DNA from: Niabella insulamsoli | GTDB taxonomy: Bacteria > Bacteroidota > Bacteroidia > Chitinophagales > Chitinophagaceae | Assembly: GCF_039652435.2 (NCBI RefSeq) | Contig: NZ_CP190246.1 | Location: forward strand, 558,001-622,000 | DNA length: 64,000 nucleotides | Reading direction: 5' to 3' | In this document: positions 25,999-34,618 of the stretch, piece after piece | How the letters are laid out: the number at the start of each line of letters is the position of its first letter | Numbering within the stretch: the first letter of the stretch is position 1 | The notes under the pieces: model-generated | Told to the model about the DNA's origin: nothing | What the model saw: only the letters and a program-made list of their open reading frames with translations | The model's database searches: none | Made by a program: the position numbers and the translations under genes

Positions 25999-26006
25999 TA
26001 ACTTTG
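25999..26006 (+). promoter_or_regulatory. -7 promoter box (TAACTTTG), leaderless-type, for the DUF2254 gene
   Basis: Exact TAnnTTTG match, 6 nt (AACCTA) before the ATG at 26013. It overlaps the longer ORF start and so decides for the shorter gene model. Confidence 0.6.
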
Positions 26007-26012
26007 AACCTA

Positions 26013-27320
26013 ATGAGTACTTTAAAAACCGTCACCTTTCGAATTGCCAGTTTCCTGAAAAACATCGGTAACAACATTGTTTTCATACCGGCCATGATGG
26101 GTGTGGGCGGCGTCGTGCTGGCCGTGTTTATGTATTATTTGGAGTCCATTGGTATTTCCGAATTTTTGATTGACAAAGTACCCTTTTTGGTTGTCAATAA
26201 TTATGATACCGCTTCAACTTTATTAAGTACATTTTCCGCGGGCGTCCTTTCTATCCTGGTTTTCAGCTTTTCGATGGTGATGCTGTTGCTGAACCAGGCG
26301 GGAAGTAATTTTTCACCGCGGGTATTGCCCAGCCTGATATCCGTGAAATCGCACCAGTATATCATCGGCCTTTTTTTAGGGTGCATTCTTTACTGCGCCG
26401 TCGTACTTATCGGGCTAAAGCCGACCTCTAATCAATACCACCTTCCCGGCTTTTCGGTTTTATTGGGTATGCTGTTCACTGTGGTGTGTTTGTTCTCTTT
26501 CATCTATTTTATCGACTCCATTTCAAAATCAATTCAGGTGCAAAATATATTGTCCAATATTTTTTCGCATACACGCACCAGGATGGAAAAAAAGCAGGAG
26601 CATGATGATAAAAATGTGGGTGATGCACATTTCAACGGACAAATCCGGGAACCGCACCATTCGACAAAATCCGGGTATCTGCGAGAAATTAATGAAGGCC
26701 GCCTGTTGAACGTGGCAGCGGATCATCAGGCAAAAATTGATGTTGTTGTATTAAAGGGCAGTTTTGTGTTGCAGGATCAATTGCTTTTTTTGTCAGATAA
26801 AAAGTTGGAGGACGACGTGTTGAACCACTGTCAGGATTGCTTTATTATTGACCGCCGCGGGGAAAATATAAAAGAAAATTATTTACTGGGATTTAAGCAA
26901 ATCTCGGAAATAGGCATCCGTGCTATGTCTCCGGGCATCAATGATCCGGCGACGGCCATCACCACCATCGATTATTTGACCGAATTGTTTTCCATCCAAA
27001 TGCACTTGCGCGATGGTAACCAGTTTTTAAAAGATCAGGACGGCAATGTTTGGGTAAGCTTGCAAAGTGCCAACTTTAAGGATTTGCTTTATCAGGTGAT
27101 GACGGAGTATAGGCAGTATTGCAAAGCTGATATGAGTTGCATGCAGAAACTGGTGTTGATGTTGCAGCAATTAAAAAAGCAGCCCCAGGCATCTGCAGCG
27201 CATCAAAAAGCCATTGACAGCGAGTTGCTGATGCTCCTGCAGGACGGGGAAAAAGCGCTTGAAAACTTAGCCGACCTGGAAGTATTCAAATCGCTGTTTC
27301 CCGCTTTGCCGAAAAAATAG
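26013..27320 (+). CDS. DUF2254 family predicted membrane protein
   Basis: A 435-aa protein with four hydrophobic segments in its first half (about residues 20-45, 60-95, 115-140 and 150-180) and a soluble C-terminal half. The family mark is the region GFKQISEIGIRAMSPGINDPATAITTIDYL, characteristic of DUF2254. Function is unknown. I start at 26013 because the promoter box lies within a longer alternative from 25983. It lies between divergent genes and is convergent with the M20 peptidase. Confidence 0.85.
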   Translation: MSTLKTVTFRIASFLKNIGNNIVFIPAMMGVGGVVLAVFMYYLESIGISEFLIDKVPFLVVNNYDTASTLLSTFSAGVLSILVFSFSMVMLLLNQAGSNFSPRVLPSLISVKSHQYIIGLFLGCILYCAVVLIGLKPTSNQYHLPGFSVLLGMLFTVVCLFSFIYFIDSISKSIQVQNILSNIFSHTRTRMEKKQEHDDKNVGDAHFNGQIREPHHSTKSGYLREINEGRLLNVAADHQAKIDVVVLKGSFVLQDQLLFLSDKKLEDDVLNHCQDCFIIDRRGENIKENYLLGFKQISEIGIRAMSPGINDPATAITTIDYLTELFSIQMHLRDGNQFLKDQDGNVWVSLQSANFKDLLYQVMTEYRQYCKADMSCMQKLVLMLQQLKKQPQASAAHQKAIDSELLMLLQDGEKALENLADLEVFKSLFPALPKK

Positions 27321-27361
27321 CAGTGCAGAAATATCGTTAATTGAAAGACGTATTGCCTCCC

Positions 27362-28726
27362 TTACTCCGCAAAGAATTTGTGGAAATACGGTATGGTTTC
27401 AATGCCTTTGTAATAATTCTCAATATTGTATTTTTCATTGGGGCTGTGCAGGCCGTCGTTGTCCAGGCCAAAGCCCATAAAAATGATCTTAATGCCCAAT
27501 TCACTTTCGAGTGTGTGACAAATAGGAATGCTGCCGCCGCCTTTGATCGGAATAGGCGTTTTACCGAAGGTAGTCTCCAGGGCCTTACTTGCCGCCTGGT
27601 AACCTTTGCTGTCAATAGGAGTGCCATAGGGCTCGCCGCCATGATGTTCAAAAGCATTCACGGTAACGCAAGAAGGTGCAATTTTCCTGAAATGAGCCAG
27701 CAGTAGTTCGGTTATTTTTTCACTGGTTTGATTAGGAACCAGGCGGGCAGAAATTTTGGCAGTCGCCTTTGCCGGAAGCACGGTTTTCGCTCCTTCGCCC
27801 GTGTAGCCGCCCCAAATGCCATTTAGCTCCAGGGTGGGTCGGATGCCGGTGCGCTCGTAAGTGCTGTAATTTTTTTCTCCCCAAAGCTCCTTAATGCCTA
27901 TTTCGTCTTTATACTCCTTTTCATCAAACGGCGCACTGTTGATTAGCGCCCGCTCTTCCTCCGAAAATGTTTGCACATCGTCATAAAAGCCGGGAATGGT
28001 GATATGATTATTTTCATCGTGGCAGCTGGCGATCATTTTCGATAAAATAACGATCGGGTTAGCCACCGCACCGCCGTAAGTGCCGCTATGCAAATCGCGG
28101 GCGGCTGCTTCGACCTCCACTTCAATATAACTCAATCCGCGCACGCCGGTATCCAGAGAAGGGTTTTCCATGCTCAGCAGCGAACTGTCGCTGATCAAAA
28201 TAACATCGGCTTTTAATAATTCTTTGTGGCCGGCAATAAATTTTCCCAGGTTGGGCGATCCCACTTCTTCTTCCCCCTCAATTATAAATTTGATATTGGT
28301 GGCCATGGTGTTTGTTTTTACCATTGTTTCCAACGCTTTCACGTGCATATAAAACTGGCCTTTGTCGTCGGCGCTGCCGCGGGCAAATACTTTTCCGTCT
28401 TTTACTGTCGGCTCGAAAGGCGGCGTTTCCCAAAGCTCGAGCGGCTCCACCGGTTGCACATCATAATGGCCATACACCAATACGGTGGGCTTGGAGGGGT
28501 CAATAATCTTTTCGCCATAAACGACCGGATGGCCTTCGGTTTCCATCACTTCAGCCTTGTCGCAACCGCTGCTGAGCAAAGACAATTTTACAGCTTCCGC
28601 ACATTTCAGCATATCTGCGGTATGTTCGCTTTTAGCGCTAACCGACGGAATACGCAGCAAATCCATCATTTCATTTAAAAACCGGTCTTTATTGTTGTCC
28701 TGATATTCTTTCCAAATCGCGTTCAT
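27362..28726 (-). CDS. M20 family dipeptidase
   Basis: A 454-aa zinc metallopeptidase. Metal-site motifs are VYGHYDVQPVEPLELWE (His and Asp), the catalytic EGEEEVGSPNL with the Glu pair, a bridging Asp in LISDSSLLSM and the C-terminal FGLDNDGLHSPNEKY (His). The dimerisation/lid domain lies between (HSGTYGGAVANP). No signal peptide is seen, so it is cytosolic and should cut dipeptides or acylated amino acids. A -7-like box TACCTTCG sits at 28750-28757, 23 nt before the ATG. Confidence 0.92.
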   Translation of the reverse strand: MNAIWKEYQDNNKDRFLNEMMDLLRIPSVSAKSEHTADMLKCAEAVKLSLLSSGCDKAEVMETEGHPVVYGEKIIDPSKPTVLVYGHYDVQPVEPLELWETPPFEPTVKDGKVFARGSADDKGQFYMHVKALETMVKTNTMATNIKFIIEGEEEVGSPNLGKFIAGHKELLKADVILISDSSLLSMENPSLDTGVRGLSYIEVEVEAAARDLHSGTYGGAVANPIVILSKMIASCHDENNHITIPGFYDDVQTFSEEERALINSAPFDEKEYKDEIGIKELWGEKNYSTYERTGIRPTLELNGIWGGYTGEGAKTVLPAKATAKISARLVPNQTSEKITELLLAHFRKIAPSCVTVNAFEHHGGEPYGTPIDSKGYQAASKALETTFGKTPIPIKGGGSIPICHTLESELGIKIIFMGFGLDNDGLHSPNEKYNIENYYKGIETIPYFHKFFAE

Positions 28727-28913
28727 ATTGATGTATTTATGTTAGGCCACGAAGGTAACAGATTTAGGCAAAGTGCAAAATCCGCAATGCGGAACAGGGA
28801 ACCCCATTTGCTTTTGCTCGACAACATTGTGTGTTTTAAGGGGTTAGTTTTTATTTACGACCTTTTATTTTCACTTTATCGCACGAAATAACATGATTTT
28901 AATTTGGCGGAAT

Positions 28914-28921
28914 TATTTTTG
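28914..28921 (+). promoter_or_regulatory. -7 promoter box (TATTTTTG) for the repeat lipoprotein
   Basis: Exact TAnnTTTG match, 42 nt before the ATG at 28964. Confidence 0.45.
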
Positions 28922-28963
28922 TGGCACCAACCAATTTAATGCTGTAATCAAAACATTCATAAA

Positions 28964-29860
28964 ATGAAACGCGGTGCTCTATTCTTGATCGTATCAACTG
29001 TTCTTTTACTTAACTGCTCAAAATCAAATAATGGCGCTGATGGCGCCGACGGGAAAATAAGCCTGGTAGATTTTATCGCCGAACCTGCTGGCCCCAACTC
29101 TAACTGTCCGCAAGGCGGCTTTAAAGCCGTTACCGGCATCGACCAAAATGGCAATGGGACGCTCGACGCAGCTGAAATACAAAATACAAAATATATATGC
29201 AACGGCGCTCCGGGATCAGGAGGGGAGGGTTCGAGCGGTTTCAATAGTGTGGTTTCTGTGGTCAATGAGCCCAATGGCGGAAATTGTGCCACCGGTGGTA
29301 AAAAAATCAATTTTGGTTTGGATCAAAATAGAAATAATTTACTCGATAACAATGAAATTTCTAGCTCCACTTACGTTTGCAACGGCGCTGCCGGAACAGG
29401 CGGAGGAGGCACGAACGGTTATAATAGCCTGGTAAGTGTTGTTGCAGAACCCATCGGAGTTAACTGCGCAGGCGGCGGAAACCGTATCAATTATGGGTTG
29501 GATGTGAATCGCAACAATGTGCTCGACGCCGGCGAAATTACCAATACCACATTCATGTGTAATGCCAATCGTGTTTACGCTTCCGTGGTGAGCCAGGCCG
29601 GCTCAGGTGCGCCGATCGGCATTCCTTTAGTCAATAACCTTGATATCACTGTTACCTGGTCAAGAATCGGCGTGGGGCGCTATCTCGGAACCATCAATAA
29701 AAACATGAATATCCAGAAGACAATTGTGTTGAGCAATAACACTTCGGTAACCACGGCTTTGCAAAGCGCTAATACAATTCTTCTGGAAAACAGATGTGCT
29801 GTCGAGACTTTCTGCGACGGCTTTACCAATGTGACAGTTGGTTTGTTGGTTGTTGACTAA
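28964..29860 (+). CDS. Lipoprotein with three DUF7151-like, calcium-loop-like repeats
   Basis: A 298-aa protein with a lipoprotein signal (hydrophobic core and LLLNC, lipid cysteine at 18). Three tandem repeats of about 60 residues follow. Each has EPxGxNC, an xxGG turn, a loop of the form GLDxNxNxxLDxxEI and a closing Y/F-x-C (seen as GIDQNGNGTLDAAEI, GLDQNRNNLLDNNEI and GLDVNRNNVLDAGEI). The loops have EF-hand-like oxygen ligands and each repeat carries two cysteines that could pair. Gly/Ser linkers separate them. The C-terminal third has no recognised domain. Cell-surface localisation is likely; function is unknown. It is convergent with the cysteine desulfurase gene. Confidence 0.82.
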   Translation: MKRGALFLIVSTVLLLNCSKSNNGADGADGKISLVDFIAEPAGPNSNCPQGGFKAVTGIDQNGNGTLDAAEIQNTKYICNGAPGSGGEGSSGFNSVVSVVNEPNGGNCATGGKKINFGLDQNRNNLLDNNEISSSTYVCNGAAGTGGGGTNGYNSLVSVVAEPIGVNCAGGGNRINYGLDVNRNNVLDAGEITNTTFMCNANRVYASVVSQAGSGAPIGIPLVNNLDITVTWSRIGVGRYLGTINKNMNIQKTIVLSNNTSVTTALQSANTILLENRCAVETFCDGFTNVTVGLLVVD

Positions 29861-29880
29861 CGACGCATTTGCTTACCCCG

Positions 29881-31047
29881 TTAGGAGGGGATTTGCGCCT
29901 TTAGCCCGGTTACTTTTTGGGTTACTTCCTTAATGGCAACATCAACCTCGCTTTCCGTCGAAAACCTGCCCAGGCTAAAACGCAAAGCGGCGCGGGCAGG
30001 GCCGTCTTCTATTTGCATAGCTTTTAAAACAAACGAGGGATCGAGGCTGCCGCTCGTGCAGGCAGAGCCCGAGGATAAGGCCAATGTTTTATTCAGGGCT
30101 GATAATAACAGGCTGCTGTTGAGTGGTGGAAAAGAGATGTTGAGAATATGGGGTAACCTGGCGGCTTTATCTCCATTCAATTGTGCGCCCGGAATTTGAA
30201 GCAGGCCTTTTTTTAATTGGGTGGTAAGCGCCTTCAATCGGGCTTCCTCTTCCTTCATTTCTTCGTGGCACAGAGCGCAGGCTTTGCCGAATCCTGCAAT
30301 GCCGGCCACATTCAAAGTGCCGCTCCTGGTTTGTTGTTCCTGTCCGCCGCCGGTTATTTGCGGCGATAGTTTTACCCGCGGGTTGCGGCTGCGGATATAG
30401 AGCGCGCCCACACCCTTTGGTCCATACATTTTGTGCGAACTAAAGGCCATCAGGTCTACCTGCAAATCATCAACCGCAACAGGTATTTTTCCCACCGCCT
30501 GCGTTGCATCGCAAAACAGTAGAACTTTATTTTTTTTACAGATGGCGCCAATTGCGCTCAGCGGCTGTACAACGCCTGTTTCATTGTTTCCCAGCATCAC
30601 GGCGACCAGCACAGTTGTCGGCCGGATTGATTTTTCAAGCGCAGCTATATCCACAATGCCTTCTTCATTCACGTCGAGATAAGTAACGGCAGCGCCTTTC
30701 TTTTCCAGCGCTTTGCAGGTGTCCAATACGGCTTTATGTTCGGTCTTCACGGTAATGATATGATTGCCTTTCACCGCATATAATTCAAAAACACCGCGTA
30801 GCGCCAGGTTGCAGGCTTCTGTAGCGCCGGAGGTAAAGATAATTTCCCGCGGCTGCGCCTGAATAAGCGTTGCAACCCGCTCGCGCGCCTGGTCAACCGC
30901 GGCTTCGGCCTGCCAGCCATAAGCATGCGTGCGACTAGATGCATTGCCAAAATAGGTTCTAAAATAAGGCATCATTTCCTCCACCACCCTATCGTCGCAG
31001 GGTGTGGTGGCGCTATAGTCCATATAAACTGGAGCGTCAATTGGCAT
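29881..31047 (-). CDS. Cysteine desulfurase, NifS/IscS type
   Basis: PLP enzyme that moves sulfur from cysteine to a carrier for Fe-S clusters or tRNA thiolation. The 388-aa protein has the N-terminal YMDYSATTPCDDRV, the PLP lysine in FSSHKMYGPKGVG and the active cysteine loop SGSACTSGSLDPS. No iscU, iscA or sufB gene is adjacent, so its sulfur acceptor is unclear. A -7-like box TAGCTTTA (one mismatch) ends 5 nt before the ATG. Confidence 0.93.
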   Translation of the reverse strand: MPIDAPVYMDYSATTPCDDRVVEEMMPYFRTYFGNASSRTHAYGWQAEAAVDQARERVATLIQAQPREIIFTSGATEACNLALRGVFELYAVKGNHIITVKTEHKAVLDTCKALEKKGAAVTYLDVNEEGIVDIAALEKSIRPTTVLVAVMLGNNETGVVQPLSAIGAICKKNKVLLFCDATQAVGKIPVAVDDLQVDLMAFSSHKMYGPKGVGALYIRSRNPRVKLSPQITGGGQEQQTRSGTLNVAGIAGFGKACALCHEEMKEEEARLKALTTQLKKGLLQIPGAQLNGDKAARLPHILNISFPPLNSSLLLSALNKTLALSSGSACTSGSLDPSFVLKAMQIEDGPARAALRFSLGRFSTESEVDVAIKEVTQKVTGLKAQIPS

Positions 31048-31052
31048 AGCCG

Positions 31053-31060
31053 TAAAGCTA
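31053..31060 (-). promoter_or_regulatory. -7-like box (TAGCTTTA), leaderless-type, for the cysteine desulfurase
   Basis: One mismatch to TAnnTTTG (last base). It is placed 5 nt (CGGCT) before the ATG, in line with the leaderless-type set. Confidence 0.4.
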
Positions 31061-31106
31061 CTTAAAAACGGGGAGTTCTGCCATGCTCACCAGCAGGCTT
31101 TGTTAA

Positions 31107-31835
31107 TTAGACAGATTCTGAAGTAGTAATGCCAAGCGTGGTCAGCGCTTCATTGGCGGCAATTTGAGAGGCGTCTTTTTTATTAAAAGCGCTTCCCTGG
31201 GATATGATTTCTCCGTCGACCACCGCGGCCATATTAAATAGGCGGCGGCCATTTTCAATTTTTTCGCTAACGATCACAAACTCTAAAGCCTTGCCGTTTT
31301 TATTGGCCCATCCGTAAAGTTTGTTTTTGTGATTGATCTCAAGGGTTTCCAGTTCGTCCATAAACATGTGGGGGCTGATCATATAATCTAACACCCAGCG
31401 GCAGGTTTTCTTATAGCCGTAATCGAGGTAAATGGCGCCTACCAGGGCTTCCAGTGTATTGCCAAAAATATGGCTGGCCCTGAGGCAATTGTCAAGTTTA
31501 TTGAACCGGGTGATTTTTTTGAGCCCCATTTTTACGGCAACGTCATTAAGTTGTTGACGGTTCACCATTTTGCTTCTCATTTCGGTAAGAAAGCCTTCGC
31601 CATGGTAGGGATAGCGGCGAAACAGGTAGTCGGCGATAATGGCGCTGAGAATAGCATCGCCAAGGTATTCCAACCGCTCGTTGTTTTCATCCACACTCTC
31701 ACTCACCGATCGGTGTGTGAGTGCAGTTTTATAGAGCTTAAAATTATCAGGCGCAAAGCCTAATATATTTTTCAACTCTTTCTTTAGAGACGTGTCGGAT
31801 TTTTTTGTAAAAAGGTCGCTGATAAAACTCACCAA
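31107..31835 (-). CDS. rnc: Ribonuclease III
   Basis: Double-strand-specific RNase for rRNA and mRNA processing. The 242-aa protein has the catalytic signature ERLEYLGDAIL, a second acidic site in NTLEALVGAIYLDYG, and a C-terminal dsRNA-binding domain (about 170-240, KNKLYGWANKNGKALEF, ending KDASQIAANEALTTLGI). Its ATG abuts the fabF stop with no gap, so the two are surely co-transcribed and perhaps translationally coupled. The acpP/fabF/rnc linkage is found in many bacteria. Confidence 0.95.
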   Translation of the reverse strand: MVSFISDLFTKKSDTSLKKELKNILGFAPDNFKLYKTALTHRSVSESVDENNERLEYLGDAILSAIIADYLFRRYPYHGEGFLTEMRSKMVNRQQLNDVAVKMGLKKITRFNKLDNCLRASHIFGNTLEALVGAIYLDYGYKKTCRWVLDYMISPHMFMDELETLEINHKNKLYGWANKNGKALEFVIVSEKIENGRRLFNMAAVVDGEIISQGSAFNKKDASQIAANEALTTLGITTSESV

Positions 31836-33086
31836 TTATGCGTATTTCTTTACAATAATACAGGCATTGTGTCCGCCAAAACCAAACGTATTGCTAAGCG
31901 CTGCATTTACGGTCCGGTGTTGTGCTTTGTTAAAGGTAAAGTTTAATTTCGGATCCAGCTCAGGATCGTCTGTAAAATGATTAATCGTAGGCGGGACAAT
32001 ATCGTGCATTACCGTTTTAATACAGGCAATGGCTTCAATAACACCCGCGGCGCCTAAACAATGGCCGGTCATGCTTTTGGTGGAACTGATATTTAAGTCA
32101 TAGGAATGAGCTCCAAACACATCCAGGATCGCCTTGGTTTCGGCGATGTCGCCCAGCGGCGTAGAAGTGCCATGCGTGTTGATATAGTCGATATCGGTAA
32201 CCTGCATACCCGCATCGCTCAAAGCGGCAAGCATCACGTTTTTTGCTCCCAAACCTTCGGGGTGCGGCGCGGTTATATGATGCGCATCAGCGCTGGCTCC
32301 GCCTCCTACTACTTCGCAGTAAATTTTAGCGCCTCTTGCTTTGGCGTGTTCTAATTCTTCAAAAATTAAAATACCAGCTGCTTCGCCCATTACAAAACCA
32401 TCTCTGTCTTTGTCGTAGGGGCGGCTGGCCGTGGCGGGGTCGTCATTGCGTTCGCTCATCGCCTTCATGGCATTAAAACCTCCGACACCCGCTTCGCTGA
32501 TCACCGCTTCGCTACCGCCGGTAACGATAATATCCGCCTTACCCAATCTCAACAGATGGATGGCGTCGATCATGGCGTTGGTGCTACTGGCGCAGGCGCT
32601 GGTGACCGCATAGTTGGGCCCGCGTAGGTTATGGCGCATGCTCACCTGTCCGGCAGCAATGTCGAGTATCATTTTTGGAATAAAGAAAGGGTTGAAACGT
32701 GGTGTACCGTCGCCTTTGGCAAATTCCATTACCTCGTTCTGGAAGGTGATTAGTCCGCCGATACCGCTTCCCAATACGACGCCGACTCTGTCAGGATTGA
32801 TGTTTTCCTTTGTGAGCTGTGCATCGGCAAAAGCCTGGTCGCTGGCGACCAAAGCAAACTGAGAGAAACGGTCGATTTTGCGGGCTTCCTTTTTATCAAG
32901 AAAATCTGTGGGTTCAAAATTTTTCACCTCACAAGCAAAACGGGTCCTGAATTTTGAAGCGTCGAACTGGGTAATGGGCGCCGCTCCTGAAACACCGTTA
33001 ATCAATCCATTCCAATAATCATCTACTGAATTGCCCAGGGGAGTTAAAGCCCCCATGCCAGTAATTACAACCCTTTTAAATTCCAT
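31836..33086 (-). CDS. fabF: Beta-ketoacyl-ACP synthase II
   Basis: Condensing enzyme that elongates fatty-acyl-ACP with malonyl-ACP. The 416-aa thiolase fold has the nucleophile in VTSACASSTNAMIDAIHL, the first histidine in INTHGTSTPLGD and the second in SMTGHCLGAAGVIEA. The opening KRVVITGMGALTPLGNSVD is typical of FabF. It lies 128 bp downstream of acpP, across a terminator, and abuts rnc. Confidence 0.96.
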   Translation of the reverse strand: MEFKRVVITGMGALTPLGNSVDDYWNGLINGVSGAAPITQFDASKFRTRFACEVKNFEPTDFLDKKEARKIDRFSQFALVASDQAFADAQLTKENINPDRVGVVLGSGIGGLITFQNEVMEFAKGDGTPRFNPFFIPKMILDIAAGQVSMRHNLRGPNYAVTSACASSTNAMIDAIHLLRLGKADIIVTGGSEAVISEAGVGGFNAMKAMSERNDDPATASRPYDKDRDGFVMGEAAGILIFEELEHAKARGAKIYCEVVGGGASADAHHITAPHPEGLGAKNVMLAALSDAGMQVTDIDYINTHGTSTPLGDIAETKAILDVFGAHSYDLNISSTKSMTGHCLGAAGVIEAIACIKTVMHDIVPPTINHFTDDPELDPKLNFTFNKAQHRTVNAALSNTFGFGGHNACIIVKKYA

Positions 33087-33106
33087 AAGCTACGCCGCTC
33101 TATTTT

Positions 33107-33146
33107 AAAAAAACCGCCTTTGTATGGTTAACCACTTCAAAGGCGG
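33107..33146 (-). terminator. Intrinsic terminator between acpP and fabF
   Basis: On the minus strand a perfect 9-bp stem (CCGCCTTTG / CAAAGGCGG) with a 15-nt loop is followed by seven T. It would end most acpP messages and let only part of transcription read into fabF-rnc. Confidence 0.75.
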
Positions 33147-33214
33147 ATATAAATTTTGCTTGCCGTTATGCCGGTTTCTACCGACAATTTTGAAGCACTT
33201 AATTATAATAAATA

Positions 33215-33451
33215 CTACTTAGCGTGCTCTTCTAAGTATGATACAGCCTGGCCTACAGTGGTAATTGTTTCAGCCTGCTCATCAGGAATAGAGATGTTGA
33301 ATTCTTTTTCAAATTCCATAATCAACTCAACGGTATCCAGAGAATCTGCGCCCAAATCGTTGGTGAAAGATGCTTCGGTAGTTACTTCTGCTTCGTCAAC
33401 TCCTAACTTGTCAACGATGATTTTTTTTACTCTTGATGCAATGTCTGACAT
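33215..33451 (-). CDS. acpP: Acyl carrier protein
   Basis: A 78-aa four-helix protein that carries growing acyl chains on phosphopantetheine. The prosthetic-group serine is in DLGADSLDTVELIMEFE, and the start MSDIASRVKKIIVDKLGV is typical. It heads acpP-fabF-rnc, with its own -7 box upstream and a terminator downstream. The terminator fits the need for far more ACP than condensing enzyme. Confidence 0.97.
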   Translation of the reverse strand: MSDIASRVKKIIVDKLGVDEAEVTTEASFTNDLGADSLDTVELIMEFEKEFNISIPDEQAETITTVGQAVSYLEEHAK

Positions 33452-33477
33452 ATCTGATTGTTTTTGTTTGTTGAGTG

Positions 33478-33485
33478 CAAAAATA
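33478..33485 (-). promoter_or_regulatory. -7 promoter box (TATTTTTG) for acpP
   Basis: Exact TAnnTTTG match on the minus strand, 26 nt before the acpP ATG. Confidence 0.55.
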
Positions 33486-33626
33486 GAGTTTTTGGCTAAA
33501 TAACTATACGAAACAAAAAAAAATGTAAAAATGTTGGGACGGTAAAAATATTTGATTTAAGCCGAAAAAAAATGCTATTTTGGGTCACCGGCTTGGCAAG
33601 ATCAGCAAAAATCAAAAAAAACAAAA

Positions 33627-34052
33627 ATGGCCCTGAAGATTATCGATTACGGATCTAAAGAATACCAGCAAATGATCGATTTGCGCAATGAAATATTGCG
33701 CCAGCCGTTAGGGATGGTTTTGGAAGGAAGTGATATTGACAGCGACCGGGCCAATATATTAATTGGCGCTTTTGAGGATGAAAAAATGTTGGGCTGCTGT
33801 ATGCTGGTGCCCGACGGCGTCGGCGTACTGCTGCGCCAAATGGCAGTGCGCAACCAGCTTCAGGGAAAAGGTATCGGCCGTGCTTTGATGGAGTTTGCCG
33901 AAACTATAGCGCGGGATACAGGCTATCGCGAAATATCGATGCATGCGCGGGCTACGGCCGCCGGCTTCTACGAAAAAATGGGCTATGCCCCCAGCGGCGA
34001 CCAGTTCCTCAAACTTTCTATCGCACATATTTTAATGGTCAAACGAATTTGA
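33627..34052 (+). CDS. GNAT family N-acetyltransferase
   Basis: A 141-aa protein with the GNAT acetyl-CoA site seen as LLRQMAVRNQLQGKGIGRAL (motif A, Q/R-x-x-G-x-G/A), followed by ISMHARATAAGFYEKMGY (motif B with the conserved Tyr). The substrate is unknown. It is a single gene between divergent acpP and the convergent YcxB-like gene. Confidence 0.9.
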   Translation: MALKIIDYGSKEYQQMIDLRNEILRQPLGMVLEGSDIDSDRANILIGAFEDEKMLGCCMLVPDGVGVLLRQMAVRNQLQGKGIGRALMEFAETIARDTGYREISMHARATAAGFYEKMGYAPSGDQFLKLSIAHILMVKRI

Positions 34053-34062
34053 CCTGACTTGA

Positions 34063-34533
34063 TCAGGCATTTTTCTTTAGCCTGTCTCGCAGGCTTTGCA
34101 TGTCTTCGAGGTCTTTAAAAGCACTTTTGGGAACCAGCAGGAAAGAGCGGGCATCAAAATATAGATGGAAGAAATGGGGTGTTTCCTTATAACTTTTTAA
34201 GGCAGCGTAGGGCCAGCTGCGTTTACCGCGCTCATGTTCCAATGTGAAATCATCTTCGTTAAAATGCATGGCAAAACTATGTTGAAACGTCGCTGCCCGG
34301 TTGAAGACCACCGTGGGCAGAATAAACCACAGGCTCACCATCAGCACCAGCCATAATAATGAATAGGTTAAAAATGCAGTTGGGCTGATTTTCCCCATCA
34401 TATATAATATTAGCGACAGGATGGCAAATGCATTGACGAGGATTACCATAATGCGAAGTTCTGTTTTCGAAATAAAATGGTATCTGAGCGCCTGTATCAC
34501 CTGCTTTTTATCGTAATCGAAAGTGATAGTCAT
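34063..34533 (-). CDS. YcxB-like membrane protein
   Basis: A 156-aa protein with two transmembrane segments (about 28-45 and 52-76) after a short N-terminal strand (MTITFDYDKKQVIQALRYHF). A soluble C-terminal YcxB-like part follows (FTLEHERGKRSWPYAALKSYKETPHFFHLYF, then FLLVPKSAFKD). This architecture is that of the YcxB family, whose role is unknown. It lies downstream of the DksA-like gene on the same strand, beyond a terminator. Confidence 0.75.
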   Translation of the reverse strand: MTITFDYDKKQVIQALRYHFISKTELRIMVILVNAFAILSLILYMMGKISPTAFLTYSLLWLVLMVSLWFILPTVVFNRAATFQHSFAMHFNEDDFTLEHERGKRSWPYAALKSYKETPHFFHLYFDARSFLLVPKSAFKDLEDMQSLRDRLKKNA

Positions 34534-34561
34534 ATCTACGAAGTTGTGTCTGTAATTAAAT

Positions 34562-34595
34562 AATAAAAAAAGCGAAGCATTGGGGCGCTTCGCTT
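34562..34595 (-). terminator. Intrinsic terminator after the DksA-like gene
   Basis: Perfect 9-bp stem (AAGCGAAGC / GCTTCGCTT) with an 8-nt loop. On the minus strand it is followed by a T-rich run. It lies 24 nt past the stop of the DksA-like gene. Confidence 0.75.
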
Positions 34596-34618
34596 GAATA
34601 TCATGGCCTGAACTTTTT

